Assembly (NCBI GenBank): GCA_030745835.1
Contig: JASLNU010000139.1
Location: 15,253-79,252 of the forward strand
DNA: 64,000 bases
Direction: 5' to 3'
Source of the DNA: GCA-2687515 sp002687515
Lineage (GTDB): Bacteria > Pseudomonadota > Alphaproteobacteria > Rhodospirillales > UBA2165
The notes below the pieces were generated by a model. The model worked only from the letters and a program-made list of their open reading frames with translations. It was not told the origin of the DNA and searched no databases. Shown piece by piece: positions 35,165 through 43,891 of this stretch (the first letter of the stretch is position 1; each line of letters begins with the position of its first letter). The position numbers and the translations under genes were made by a program.

Positions 35165-36763
35165 TCAGGCCCGCCCATCAAACGCAGCGTCCGGCAGGGT
35201 AAAAAGCTCATGTTCATCGGCAATACCGCGCAGGGAGTGACGGCCCAAGGACACCAGCGTGTCCGGGAAGCAGCGGCGGAATTCTTCCGACATTATTACC
35301 GGCCGGTCCAACGCCTTGGTCATGTTTTCGATGCGCGCCGCTTCGTTGGCGGCGGGCCCGATGACGGTAAACTCGAGGCGCGATTCGCTGCCGATATTGC
35401 CGTAGGTGACATCGCCGAGATGCAATCCGATGCCATAGCCAATCTCGTCCAAGCCGTCCGCCGACCTCTCATCGTTCAGGGCGCGCATGCGCCTCACCGC
35501 CTGGCGCGCGGCGGCAACGGCGCGCCCCGTTGCCTCGCAGCGCGCCGCATGGTCATGTTCGCCGATCGGAAAAATGGCCAGCGCCGCATCGCCGATGAAG
35601 CGCAAAACCTCGCCGCCCGCCTCGGAAACCGAATCAGCCATGGCTTCCAGGAACTGGTTGAGCATTTCCAAATAGGCCGTCCGCTGCATGCTTTCCGACA
35701 GCGAAGTCGAGTTTCTGAGATCGCAAAACCAGATGACGGCGTGGATATCCTCGCCGTCGCCGCGCTTGACCAGGCCGTCCAGTACCCGCTCGCCGGTTTG
35801 GTGTCCGAGATAGGTGTCCAGCAGCGTCACCGCGGTGCGCCGCACGTAATGCATTTCGATCAATCGGCTGAGAACCGGAATGATTTCATAGATATAGCCG
35901 AGATCGTCGGTGGAAAAGCCGCCGGGCCGGTCGCTGGCGATGGAAAACGCATTGACCTGGCCGTCCGAGAATACCAGCGGCATGGCCACATAATCGGTGG
36001 CGCCTTCGTCGAGAAGATCCTGCAACACCGGATAGTCCAGTTGCGGGTTGGCGGTATCCAAACGGCGGCGTACGCCGCCGGCGCCTTCAAGAATGGCCGC
36101 GAACGGGCTGTTGACGAACTGCTCCGCTTCGACCACGGTCCGGTCAGCCCTGAACTCCTCGACCTCGGGATCGCCCTTGCTCCAGGTAAATACCCGCGCA
36201 TAAAGCTGCGGATGCAAGGTGCGGATTATCAAACGGAAGCGGAATATGGGAATCCCGTATTCAATCAGGCCGCGGCAAAATTTGTAGACCAGGTCCGGAT
36301 TGGAATCGGCGTTCCAGGCGTCGTGCATCAGCCATTGCGCAAGCGGGTTAATGCCGGTAGGCGCTTCATCCCTGTCCGGTGCATGGATACGCTGGCCGTT
36401 TAAATACCAGGCGTCCATGAGATTCCAATAAAATGAAATACGGCCCTCGATACCGGCCACGTTTTGATCGGGCATTTTATAGGCCCAGGCGGCATTCGCT
36501 TCGCTATGATCGCCGACCCGGAGATCCCAATAGTTGGCCTCTCCCTTGAATGCGCATAGGGTCCTCAGATCGCTCGGGACGAGATTATCCATGTGCACAT
36601 CTTCGATCGGGAAATAATAGGCCGGCAACAGCCGCGATTCGTGCACCGCGATGACGCGGTCCGATTCGGCGATGGTTTCGCCGTTGAATTCGATACGGAT
36701 GACGCCGTCCACGGGCTTCAGCGAAAGCCGATAGCCTTCATCGGGTTTGATATGTTGATCCAT
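35165..36763 (-). CDS. DUF427-adenylate/guanylate cyclase fusion protein
   Basis: 532 residues. Residues about 10-125 match DUF427: HESRLLPAYYFPIEDV, LCAFKGEANYWDLRVGD, AWAYKMPDQNVAGIEGRISFYW given as region. Residues about 130-330 form an NxDPxL/GAF-like sensory stretch common in rhizobial cyclases (GLIEYGIPIFRFRLIIRTLHP). Residues about 335-525 are a class III cyclase: FCDLRNSTSLS (first metal Asp), GGEVLRFIGDAALAIFP (second Asp), IGLHLGDVTYGNIG, GPAANEAARIE with the Asn and Arg of the transition state. The usual substrate-choosing Lys position is Arg, so ATP or GTP use is uncertain. No membrane segment, so a soluble cytosolic enzyme. I do not recall this DUF427 fusion as described. Confidence 0.87.
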   Translation of the reverse strand: MDQHIKPDEGYRLSLKPVDGVIRIEFNGETIAESDRVIAVHESRLLPAYYFPIEDVHMDNLVPSDLRTLCAFKGEANYWDLRVGDHSEANAAWAYKMPDQNVAGIEGRISFYWNLMDAWYLNGQRIHAPDRDEAPTGINPLAQWLMHDAWNADSNPDLVYKFCRGLIEYGIPIFRFRLIIRTLHPQLYARVFTWSKGDPEVEEFRADRTVVEAEQFVNSPFAAILEGAGGVRRRLDTANPQLDYPVLQDLLDEGATDYVAMPLVFSDGQVNAFSIASDRPGGFSTDDLGYIYEIIPVLSRLIEMHYVRRTAVTLLDTYLGHQTGERVLDGLVKRGDGEDIHAVIWFCDLRNSTSLSESMQRTAYLEMLNQFLEAMADSVSEAGGEVLRFIGDAALAIFPIGEHDHAARCEATGRAVAAARQAVRRMRALNDERSADGLDEIGYGIGLHLGDVTYGNIGSESRLEFTVIGPAANEAARIENMTKALDRPVIMSEEFRRCFPDTLVSLGRHSLRGIADEHELFTLPDAAFDGRA

Positions 36764-36911
36764 GGCGCGTAACCCCGCTTCCTTTCAAGACATATAGCCG
36801 GTTTTCGGGCACCGGGTAGTGGGTAAAACCCCAATCGCTTCACATTAGGGTGTTTCGGACTTGTTTCCCGGCTCTTTCGCTTCGCCTTGGATTAAGGCAA
36901 ACTCCCGGCAC

Positions 36912-38954
36912 ATGAAGAACCTCTATGACGAAAAAGCCGCGGCGCGCCTGGTCCGCCGCTATGCGCGGCAAGGCATCGGCGCCGATCTGGCGCAGCGCAT
37001 CTATACCTCGCGCCTCTTGGGCGGCGATCCGGCCCTGGTCCGCCACGGCGGCGGCAACACGTCGCTCAAGGCGCCCGCGTGCGACGCCGCCGGGCGCATC
37101 ATCGACGCCCTTTATATCAAGGGCAGCGGCTGCGAGTTGGGCGAACTGGACGTCGCCGGCCTGCCCGCCCTCGACCTCGGGCAGTTGACGGCGCTCGGCC
37201 GCCGCCGCGGGCTGAACGACACCCAGATGGTGCGGGTGCTGCGCGCCGCCTGCCTCGATGCCGACGCGCCCGATCCTTCGGTGGAAACCCTGCTGCATGC
37301 CTTCCTGCCCCACAAATTCATCGATCATACCCATGCCGACGCGGTGCTGGCGCTGAGCAACCAGCCGAACGGCGCCCGCCTCTGCCGCCAGGTGTTCGGC
37401 GCCCGTGTGATCGTCGCCCCCTATGCCATGTCCGGCTTCCGGCTCGCCAAGGAAGCCGCCAGGCTGGCCCGCGCACATCCCGAAGCCCAGGCGCTTATCG
37501 TCCTCAAGCACGGCGTCTTCAGTTTCGGCGCCACCGCCCGTGAAGCCTATGGCCGCATGATACGGCTGGTGTCGGCGGCGGAACGGCGGCTTCGCAAAGG
37601 GCCCGGGACAGAAAAGAAGCGGGCACCGCAGGCGCGCTCCATCGATGCGGCGTCGCTGGCGCCGATCTTGCGCGGCGCCGTTGCCGAAACCGTGGGAGAC
37701 GGCGATCATCGGCGCGTCATTGCCGAGTTCCGCAGCGGCCCGAAAATCCGCGCCTTCGTCGATACCCCCGCCCTGGCGCGCCTGGCCGCCAAGGGGCCGG
37801 CGACGCCCGACCATGTCATCTGGACCAAGCCCAGGCCCCTGGTCCTGCCCTGCATCGGGCGCCATGGCGACGCCGCCGGCATTGTGACCAAGGCGGTCGC
37901 CGCCTATGCCAAGGATTATCAGGGCTACGTCGCCCGCCACCGGCGCCGGCGCGGCGGCATCACGGCGCCCCTCGACCCATATCCAAGGATCGCTCTGGCC
38001 CCGGGGCTCGGCTTCTTTGGCCTTGGCGCATCGGCGCGCGAAGCCGCCATCGCCGCCGATCTTTTTGAGACCAATATCAAAATCATCACCGATGCGGCGC
38101 GCATCGGGCGTTACGCGCCGGCGGCCGAGGGCGACCAGTTCGATATCGAATACTGGCCGCCGGAGCAGGCCAAGCGCTTGACGAGAGGCCCGCCGCCGCC
38201 GCTGGCCGGCCAGGTGGCGCTGATCACCGGCGGCGGGTCGGGCATCGGCGCGGCGACCGCCCGGCTGTTCGCCGCCCATGGCGCGGCGGTGGCGGTGCTC
38301 GATCTCGATGCGGTTGCCGCCGGCGAGGTGGCCGCCGAGACCGGCGGCTTGGGTCTCGGCTGCGACGTTACCGAGCCCAAAGGCATCCGGCGCGCCTTCG
38401 ATGCCATTTGCCGCGCCTTCGGCGGCGTCGATATCGCGGTTTCCAACGCCGGCGCCGCCTGGCAGGGGGAAATCGGCACCGTCGACGACGCGGTTCTGCG
38501 CCAGAGCTTCGAATTGAACTTTTTCGCCCACCAGAGCATCGCCCAGCACGCGGTCCGCGTCATGCGCGCCCAGCGCACCGGCGGCTGTTTGTTGTTCAAC
38601 ACCTCGAAGCAGGCGGTCAATCCGGGCGCCGATTTCGGCCCCTACGGACTCCCTAAGGCGGCGACCCTCTTTCTCACCCGCCAATACGCGGTTGATCACG
38701 GGCGCGACGGCATCCGCACCGGGGCCGTCAATGCCGACCGCATCCGTTCCGGCCTGTTGACCGACAAAATGATCACGCAACGCGCCAAGGCGCGCGGCCT
38801 CAGCCAGGGCGATTACATGTCCGGCAATCTTTTGGGCCGCGAGGTGACCGCCGAGGACGTCGCCCGCGCCTTTTTGGATTTGGCCCTGGCGCGCGCCTCG
38901 ACCGGCGCCGTGATCACCGTCGACGGCGGCAACATCGCGGCGACGTTGCGTTAA
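36912..38954 (+). CDS. Bifunctional class II aldolase / short-chain dehydrogenase (RhaD type)
   Basis: 680 residues from ATG 36912, the start matching the family opening (MKNLYDEKAAARLVRR). Residues 1 to about 410 are a class II aldolase/adducin domain: VRHGGGNTSLK and the zinc histidines in FIDHTHADAVLAL. Residues about 430-680 are an SDR: GGGSGIGAATARLF, VSNAGAA, the catalytic Ser in FNTSKQAVNPG and YGLPK, ending TVDGGNIAA. Relatives convert L-rhamnulose 1-phosphate and lactaldehyde or act on other sugar acids. The Arg-Arg-rich spacing and the absence of a rhamnose cluster leave the substrate open. It stands alone and divergent from the cyclase gene. Confidence 0.88.
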   Translation: MKNLYDEKAAARLVRRYARQGIGADLAQRIYTSRLLGGDPALVRHGGGNTSLKAPACDAAGRIIDALYIKGSGCELGELDVAGLPALDLGQLTALGRRRGLNDTQMVRVLRAACLDADAPDPSVETLLHAFLPHKFIDHTHADAVLALSNQPNGARLCRQVFGARVIVAPYAMSGFRLAKEAARLARAHPEAQALIVLKHGVFSFGATAREAYGRMIRLVSAAERRLRKGPGTEKKRAPQARSIDAASLAPILRGAVAETVGDGDHRRVIAEFRSGPKIRAFVDTPALARLAAKGPATPDHVIWTKPRPLVLPCIGRHGDAAGIVTKAVAAYAKDYQGYVARHRRRRGGITAPLDPYPRIALAPGLGFFGLGASAREAAIAADLFETNIKIITDAARIGRYAPAAEGDQFDIEYWPPEQAKRLTRGPPPPLAGQVALITGGGSGIGAATARLFAAHGAAVAVLDLDAVAAGEVAAETGGLGLGCDVTEPKGIRRAFDAICRAFGGVDIAVSNAGAAWQGEIGTVDDAVLRQSFELNFFAHQSIAQHAVRVMRAQRTGGCLLFNTSKQAVNPGADFGPYGLPKAATLFLTRQYAVDHGRDGIRTGAVNADRIRSGLLTDKMITQRAKARGLSQGDYMSGNLLGREVTAEDVARAFLDLALARASTGAVITVDGGNIAATLR

Positions 38955-39312
38955 TCCGGGACATTTCAATCGGAGCCATGACCGTGCCGCATAGCCGCAT
39001 GCGACATTTGGCGTCTGTTTTCACCATACCGTTTCATCACGTTTCATAACGTTTTGTACTCTTTTATACCGCTTTCCAACGGTCATCGGCGCCGTGTTTT
39101 GATGAATGTTGTGGCTGCCTGGCCGGTTTTCCGCACTTGGCCATGCGCCAACGGCATGGCGATGGCCATGGGGCATTGTTATTCCTATTTACGATGATCA
39201 AGAGCAGAAGACTTATTTAGAACGTAATAAGAACAATGCAAGTGTTTGATCGCCGTCCAAGGGATGCTCGGCGAAGGCGATGTCGTGATCGGTAGCGGCG
39301 GCCTTTGATTAT
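38955..39312. other. Spacer with dispersed repeat and hairpins
   Basis: No gene seen. It holds a copy of the GTGATGAAACGGTATGG repeat in reverse orientation (39022-39081), a long hairpin TGGCCAT...ATGGCCA (39138-39168), and an AT-rich stretch (39178-39245) before the region downstream of the isochorismatase gene. Confidence 0.55.
39022..39081 (-). repeat. Dispersed GTGATGAAACGGTATGG repeat, copy 2
   Basis: The reverse complement shares the exact 17-base word at 8725-8741 and looser similarity over about 58 bases (GGTATAAA, CGTTATGAA-like units). Confidence 0.6.
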
Positions 39313-39996
39313 TTAAGGAACTAAGATATCGATCAATTCATCGGTGGTAAAAACATCCCCGAACACCTGGAGCACGTTGCCGAGGGCCGCCAGGTGTTCG
39401 TCATCGCGCAGGCACGCAGTACCATCGGACACCATAATCGTCTTAAAATCCGTCATCATCGCGTCGCGCGCCGAGCTTTCGCAGCAGACATTGGTGAGGG
39501 TGCCGGTGATAATCACCGTATCAATATCGCGTTCCCTTAACATCTCGGCGAGCCGACTGGCGCCGGGTAGAAAGGCCGAGTAGCGGTTCTTATTGACAAT
39601 CATGTCGCCTTCATCGACTTCAAGCTCGGGCCAAATGGCGTGACCGTGGCTGCCCTCGGCGAGGGCTTCGAGAAACAGTGCCGCGCGTTCCCCGGTATTG
39701 ACGTGATCGAGCAGGCCGGGCCAATAATCGCCGCCCTCTTCGGGTGACACCGTCACCTGAACCCAGGCCACCGCCGCCCCGGCCCGCCGGCAAGCCCCGG
39801 CCAGGCGGTTAATGTTGGGGACAATTTCGCGCGCCAACGGCACTTCAGCCATGGCCCCCGGTTCCATGAAGGTATTTTGCATGTCGATAACAATGAGCGC
39901 CGTCCGCCCTGGATCGAGATCCTCGTAAAGATGGAGTTTACCCCGGCGGGAGATCACCCGGTCTTTAATATCTTGCGGTAAATCAATGGGATGCAT
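39313..39996 (-). CDS. Isochorismatase-fold cysteine hydrolase (amidase-like)
   Basis: 227 residues. The family splits amide or carbamoyl bonds through a Cys-Asp-Lys triad: Asp in ALIVIDMQNTF (about 38), Lys in IVNKNRYSAF, Cys in TNVCCESSARDAMM. The cis-peptide motif ITGTLTNVCC and the length are normal. It is closest in form to N-carbamoylsarcosine, ureidoacrylate and maleamate amidohydrolases. It lies 27 bases behind the DctM gene and is likely the last cistron of an operon of alpha/beta hydrolase-dctP-dctQ-dctM, so its substrate probably arrives through that TRAP carrier. A paralogue of similar length lies at 58189-58869. Confidence 0.88.
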   Translation of the reverse strand: MHPIDLPQDIKDRVISRRGKLHLYEDLDPGRTALIVIDMQNTFMEPGAMAEVPLAREIVPNINRLAGACRRAGAAVAWVQVTVSPEEGGDYWPGLLDHVNTGERAALFLEALAEGSHGHAIWPELEVDEGDMIVNKNRYSAFLPGASRLAEMLRERDIDTVIITGTLTNVCCESSARDAMMTDFKTIMVSDGTACLRDDEHLAALGNVLQVFGDVFTTDELIDILVP

Positions 39997-40023
39997 ACCG
40001 AATCCTCCATCCTGTTAAACCGG

Positions 40024-41316
40024 TCAATCCATCAGATTCGGCAATAGCATAACGAAGCCCGGCAGCAGGACCAGTAGGGCCAGGCGCACCACGTCGGCGA
40101 AAATAAACGGCGTGACGCCCCGGAAAATTGTTCCCAACGGCACGTCCGGCAGGGTCGCCCGCAACACATAAACATTCAATCCAATCGGTGGCGTGATCAA
40201 ACTAATCTCGATCACGACAACCACGATGATACCGAACCAGATTAGATCATAGCCGAGCCCCGCGACCAGTGGATAGAAAATCGGTACGGTTAGAAGCATC
40301 ATCGCAATACTGTCCAGCACGCAGCCGAGAATAATGTAAATGGCCAGGATAACGAGAATTACCAGGATCGGCGCGATCCGCAGGCTCTCGACAAAGCCCT
40401 GAATATTGTTGGGCGCCCGTGTCACATCGATAAAATTGGAAAACATGATGGCGCCGATCAAAACAATAAAGACCATGGTCGAGGTGCGGCCGGTCTCGAT
40501 CAGCACATCGATGATCGCACGCATATTCAAGGTGCGCCGCGCCAAGGCAAAAAGGAAGGCTCCGGAGGCGCCGATCCCGGCCGCCTCGGTCGGCGAAAAC
40601 ACGCCAAAATAAATACCGCCCATGACGATGCCAAACAGGACCAGAATGCCCCAAATACCCTTCATCGCGGCCCAGCGTCCGGACCAATCAACGCGTGCCA
40701 CCGCCGGTCCGAGATCGGGATTGAAACGACTGACCAGATTGGCACTCAGCATATAGAGCGCCATTCCCAAAATTCCCGGCAGGAAACCGGCGGCAAATAA
40801 TTTACCGATTTCCGTTTCGGTCATGATTCCGTAAAGCACAAGAATAACGCTGGGCGGTATCAGGATACCCAAGGTACCGCCGGCGGCGATCGAGCCCGAA
40901 GCCAAGCTATCGGCATAGCCATAGCGGCGCATCGACGGCATGGCGACTTTGCTCATGGTCGCCGCGGTTGCCAGGCTCGAGCCGCAAACCGCGCTAAACC
41001 CGGCGCAGGCAACGATGGTTGCCATCGCCAGGCCGCCCCGGCGGTGACCCAGACAGGCGTGCGAGGCGGCGTACAGCTCTTCCGACAAGCGCGAGCGGGA
41101 AACAAAATTTCCCATTAATATGAATAACGGCAGCACCGAAAATTCGTAACTGAGGACCGTATCAAACGCCACCTGCCCAATCATCGCCAAGGCGGGCGGC
41201 AGGCCGGATAGATAGGCAAAACCAACGGTGCCGACGATCACCATGCCGAAAGCAATGGGGATGCCGGCGAACAACAGGGCAAAAAGGGCGATAAATCCGA
41301 TGCCGGCAATCAGCAT
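40024..41316 (-). CDS. dctM: TRAP transporter large permease (DctM type)
   Basis: 430 residues with about twelve membrane segments, the first MLIAGIGFIALFALLFAGIP. Large subunit of a sodium-driven tripartite carrier for carboxylates. Family lines: LPLFILMGNFVSRS, CAGFSAVCGSSLATAATM, GSIAAGGTLGILIPPSVILV, FSPTEAAGIGASGAF and LITPPIGLNVYVL. The start follows the dctQ stop without a gap. Substrate unknown, set by the binding protein DctP. Confidence 0.93.
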   Translation of the reverse strand: MLIAGIGFIALFALLFAGIPIAFGMVIVGTVGFAYLSGLPPALAMIGQVAFDTVLSYEFSVLPLFILMGNFVSRSRLSEELYAASHACLGHRRGGLAMATIVACAGFSAVCGSSLATAATMSKVAMPSMRRYGYADSLASGSIAAGGTLGILIPPSVILVLYGIMTETEIGKLFAAGFLPGILGMALYMLSANLVSRFNPDLGPAVARVDWSGRWAAMKGIWGILVLFGIVMGGIYFGVFSPTEAAGIGASGAFLFALARRTLNMRAIIDVLIETGRTSTMVFIVLIGAIMFSNFIDVTRAPNNIQGFVESLRIAPILVILVILAIYIILGCVLDSIAMMLLTVPIFYPLVAGLGYDLIWFGIIVVVVIEISLITPPIGLNVYVLRATLPDVPLGTIFRGVTPFIFADVVRLALLVLLPGFVMLLPNLMD

Positions 41317-41844
41317 TTAACCGTTATCTTTTGACTGTCGGCTAACAATATCGCGCCACAGCATGGCGAGCAGGACGAGGATGGTTACGCCCGACATGAA
41401 AGCCATGAATAACGCGAACGGCGCCAAGGGCACGCCGAGAAACAGCGTCTTATCGTTATATTGAGCCAGACCTTCGGCCTGAATGATCAATCGCCAGCAC
41501 AAGACAGCAACGACGCCCATACAAACCAGATCAATAAAAGTTTGCCTGACCTTGAAGGCGGGGCCGGAAAACAATCCATCGAGCAGCGAAATTGTTACAT
41601 GCTCTCGAAGGCGGGTCACCAATGGCAGGCCGGCAAATATCGAAACCCCCATTGCCAATTTGGTCAATTCATCGGCCGCCGGCAGCGGCGCATTGAAAAA
41701 ATAACGCCCGACAACGTCGACAAAGGTTACCGCCATCATGAAAAATATGGTGGCGCCGAGAAAAAGGCCCAGCCAGTGGCCCAATTTACTCCATTTAGAG
41801 TCACCGCCCGCCATGGGCCCGGATGTATGGTTGTCGTCACCCAC
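41317..41844 (-). CDS. dctQ: TRAP transporter small permease (DctQ type)
   Basis: 175 residues with four predicted membrane segments (LGLFLGATIFFMMAVTFVDVVGRYFF, noted here as the first region; then ITKLAMGVSIFAGLP-like, VCMGVVAVLCWRLI, LFMAFMSGVTILVLLAML). The VDVVGRYFFN motif marks the family. It lies between dctP (26 bases upstream) and dctM (directly after). It helps the large permease to interact with the loaded binding protein. Confidence 0.9.
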   Translation of the reverse strand: MGDDNHTSGPMAGGDSKWSKLGHWLGLFLGATIFFMMAVTFVDVVGRYFFNAPLPAADELTKLAMGVSIFAGLPLVTRLREHVTISLLDGLFSGPAFKVRQTFIDLVCMGVVAVLCWRLIIQAEGLAQYNDKTLFLGVPLAPFALFMAFMSGVTILVLLAMLWRDIVSRQSKDNG

Positions 41845-41870
41845 GGCGGGTCGGACTCCGATGACGTTGG

Positions 41871-42884
41871 TTATTTATACGCCGCGGCTTGAGCACGCAT
41901 ATATTTGAGCGCGGCCGGACCGTCGATGCCTATGGCTTTGACTTTTTTAAACCAGTCTTTTTCCAAAAAGGCGAGCTTCGTTTTAAGCGCCGCCAAACCG
42001 GCACCCTTTATCGAAGTGACCTTGGCGGAGCCACGAACAAGTTTCTGGCCCCTCCGGTCGGAATCATCCCAGGCCGCTCCGAACTGTTTCGCCAAGGCCT
42101 CTCCCGATACAGCTTCGATCGCCTTGCGGTCGGAAGCCGAAATGCCATTCCATTTGCCCGGGTTCATGGCCACGAAAAAACTGGTGTTGTAGAGGCCACC
42201 CGGCGCCTCGACATAATATTTGGCAAATTTGCCAAGCTTGAAGGCGAGGACCCCATCGGCGGTCATGAAAGATCCGTCGATGATGCCTTTCGAGAACAGC
42301 TCATATGTTTTTGGCGCCGGAGCACGCACCGGAACACCATGGAATAGCTTAAGGATTTGCGAGGTCGCCGGATTGACAACGCGGATTTTTACGCCCTTGA
42401 GATCAGCGAGAGCCTCAACCTTGCGGCTGTTGACCATGACCTGTCCCGGCGAATGGGTGTGCAGGCCGAGAATCTTGACGCCCTTATATTCGTCGGCGGC
42501 GGCAAAATATTTATTGTGGGTCCGCCAAAGGGCCACCGACAGGGCTTCGGCTTGGTCGCCGTTAAACGGCAATTCGCCAATTTCCGCCGATACGAAACGG
42601 CCCGCCGTATAACCCTGAACGCCCCAGGTAATATCGGCGACACCCGATTTAGCGAGATCGAACTGGCGCGGCGGCGCCCCCAGCGACTTGGTGGTGAATT
42701 GAATTTTAACCCGTCCCGCGGTCGCTTTTTCGACCTTGGCGGCCCACGGCTTATAACCCTTGACGACGACGAAATGCAGTGACGGGACCCACACATTGAA
42801 ACGCAACAGCGTTTCGGCGGATGCCCGGACGGCAAACGTTGCAACGATCGAAAAAGCGACCAATATTAAAGCCAATTTCTTCAT
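41871..42884 (-). CDS. dctP: TRAP transporter periplasmic binding protein (DctP type)
   Basis: 337 residues; AAGGAGG seven bases before ATG 42884 gives a strong start. Signal peptide MKKLALILVAFSIVATFAVRA. The mature protein has the DctP fold; VWVPSLHFVVVKGYKPWAAKVEKAT at its N-terminus and IRVVNPATSQIL with the conserved Arg that binds the carboxylate are seen. It brings an organic acid to the DctQM permease. With an alpha/beta hydrolase upstream and an isochorismatase-fold enzyme downstream, an amide- or ester-bearing acid is a reasonable guess. Confidence 0.92.
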   Translation of the reverse strand: MKKLALILVAFSIVATFAVRASAETLLRFNVWVPSLHFVVVKGYKPWAAKVEKATAGRVKIQFTTKSLGAPPRQFDLAKSGVADITWGVQGYTAGRFVSAEIGELPFNGDQAEALSVALWRTHNKYFAAADEYKGVKILGLHTHSPGQVMVNSRKVEALADLKGVKIRVVNPATSQILKLFHGVPVRAPAPKTYELFSKGIIDGSFMTADGVLAFKLGKFAKYYVEAPGGLYNTSFFVAMNPGKWNGISASDRKAIEAVSGEALAKQFGAAWDDSDRRGQKLVRGSAKVTSIKGAGLAALKTKLAFLEKDWFKKVKAIGIDGPAALKYMRAQAAAYK

Positions 42885-42915
42885 CAGTTTCCTCCTTGTT
42901 GAACTCTATTTTAAT

Positions 42916-43794
42916 CTATCCGGAACCGCTCCAGGGAAGTGAATGACGTGAAAACCAGAATTTGAGGCAGGCCAGAAGGTCGCCGTGTCCTTGCTTTTCC
43001 AGGAACGGCAAATGATAGCTGCCCGGCAAAATAACCACCCCCTTATCGTCGCTCCCGAGATCAGTTAGCAAATCAAGGGCATCTTCGGCATCGACGACAT
43101 ACTCGTTTGATCCGTTGATCAAAAGCGTAGGCACCTGGATATCGGGAATCAAGGGAATAGTGGGGTTTTCGGCCACGTGCGCAAAGATGGCCGCCGGTAT
43201 CCGGGGGTAAATTTTCGAAATTAAATCCTTGTACCAGTCGATGATTTCATCTTCCGGATCATTTAACCGGGTTTCTATTTCCAGGTGGTGAGAATTGGGA
43301 ACGGTATCTTCGCCCTCTGTTTCCGCGGCTTTGATCATTTGGCTGGCATAGGCTTCGAATTGAGGATTGATGCGCCGGTAGGGTGTGCCTAAAAGCGCCA
43401 GCCCTGACCAAAGCCCGGGCGTCTCGGCGGCCGCCATCAACACCACGATGCCCGAAGAGGAATGACCAACCAATCCGATCTTTTCGCCTGGTTCACAAAT
43501 TTCGCCGGCGACGATGGCCGCATCCTTGGCCAGGCGCGGCACCGTAATAGTCCGTCCATCGGGCCGATCGCTCTCACCGTATCCCCGGCAATTCAGGGCA
43601 TAGACCGAGAAGCCATCGCGCGCCAAGCCATCCATGATGCTGTAGTCGTTAAGCGGCACATCCCAATATTCCCAGCCGCAGCCCGATCCATGAACCAACA
43701 GGATTTTGGGGCGCTTATCGCCACCATTTGATTTCTCGACAATTGACAGCATCACGCCGTCATCGGCCCGTACGGTAAATTCGTGGTAATTCAC
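42916..43794 (-). CDS. Alpha/beta hydrolase
   Basis: 292 residues, starting at GTG 43794. The canonical fold is complete: oxyanion HGSGCGWEYWD, NCRGYGESDRP, nucleophile elbow GLVGHSSSG with Ser, late Asp in NGSNEYVVDAED, and the His in GSYHLPFLEKQGHGD. No signal peptide, so cytosolic. It lies 31 bases upstream of dctP in the same direction and should be cotranscribed. The nicotinate pathway has an alpha/beta hydrolase (NicD) and an isochorismatase-type amidase (NicF) working in series; the pairing here resembles that but other pathway genes are missing, so this is only a hint. Confidence 0.87.
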   Translation of the reverse strand: MNYHEFTVRADDGVMLSIVEKSNGGDKRPKILLVHGSGCGWEYWDVPLNDYSIMDGLARDGFSVYALNCRGYGESDRPDGRTITVPRLAKDAAIVAGEICEPGEKIGLVGHSSSGIVVLMAAAETPGLWSGLALLGTPYRRINPQFEAYASQMIKAAETEGEDTVPNSHHLEIETRLNDPEDEIIDWYKDLISKIYPRIPAAIFAHVAENPTIPLIPDIQVPTLLINGSNEYVVDAEDALDLLTDLGSDDKGVVILPGSYHLPFLEKQGHGDLLACLKFWFSRHSLPWSGSG

Positions 43795-43891
43795 GTTTAC
43801 TGCCCACCCCCCTTTATTCGATATTGGTGGAGGTTACCCGAAGTTCTTGGGCAGGGGAAGCGAATCCACCAGGCGCGCCCACCTAGCGCGG

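Noticed and set aside
36840..38969. 709-codon minus-strand frame opposite the aldolase/SDR gene
   Set aside because: Gly-, Ala- and Arg-rich translation without a fold; the plus strand has both catalytic domains.
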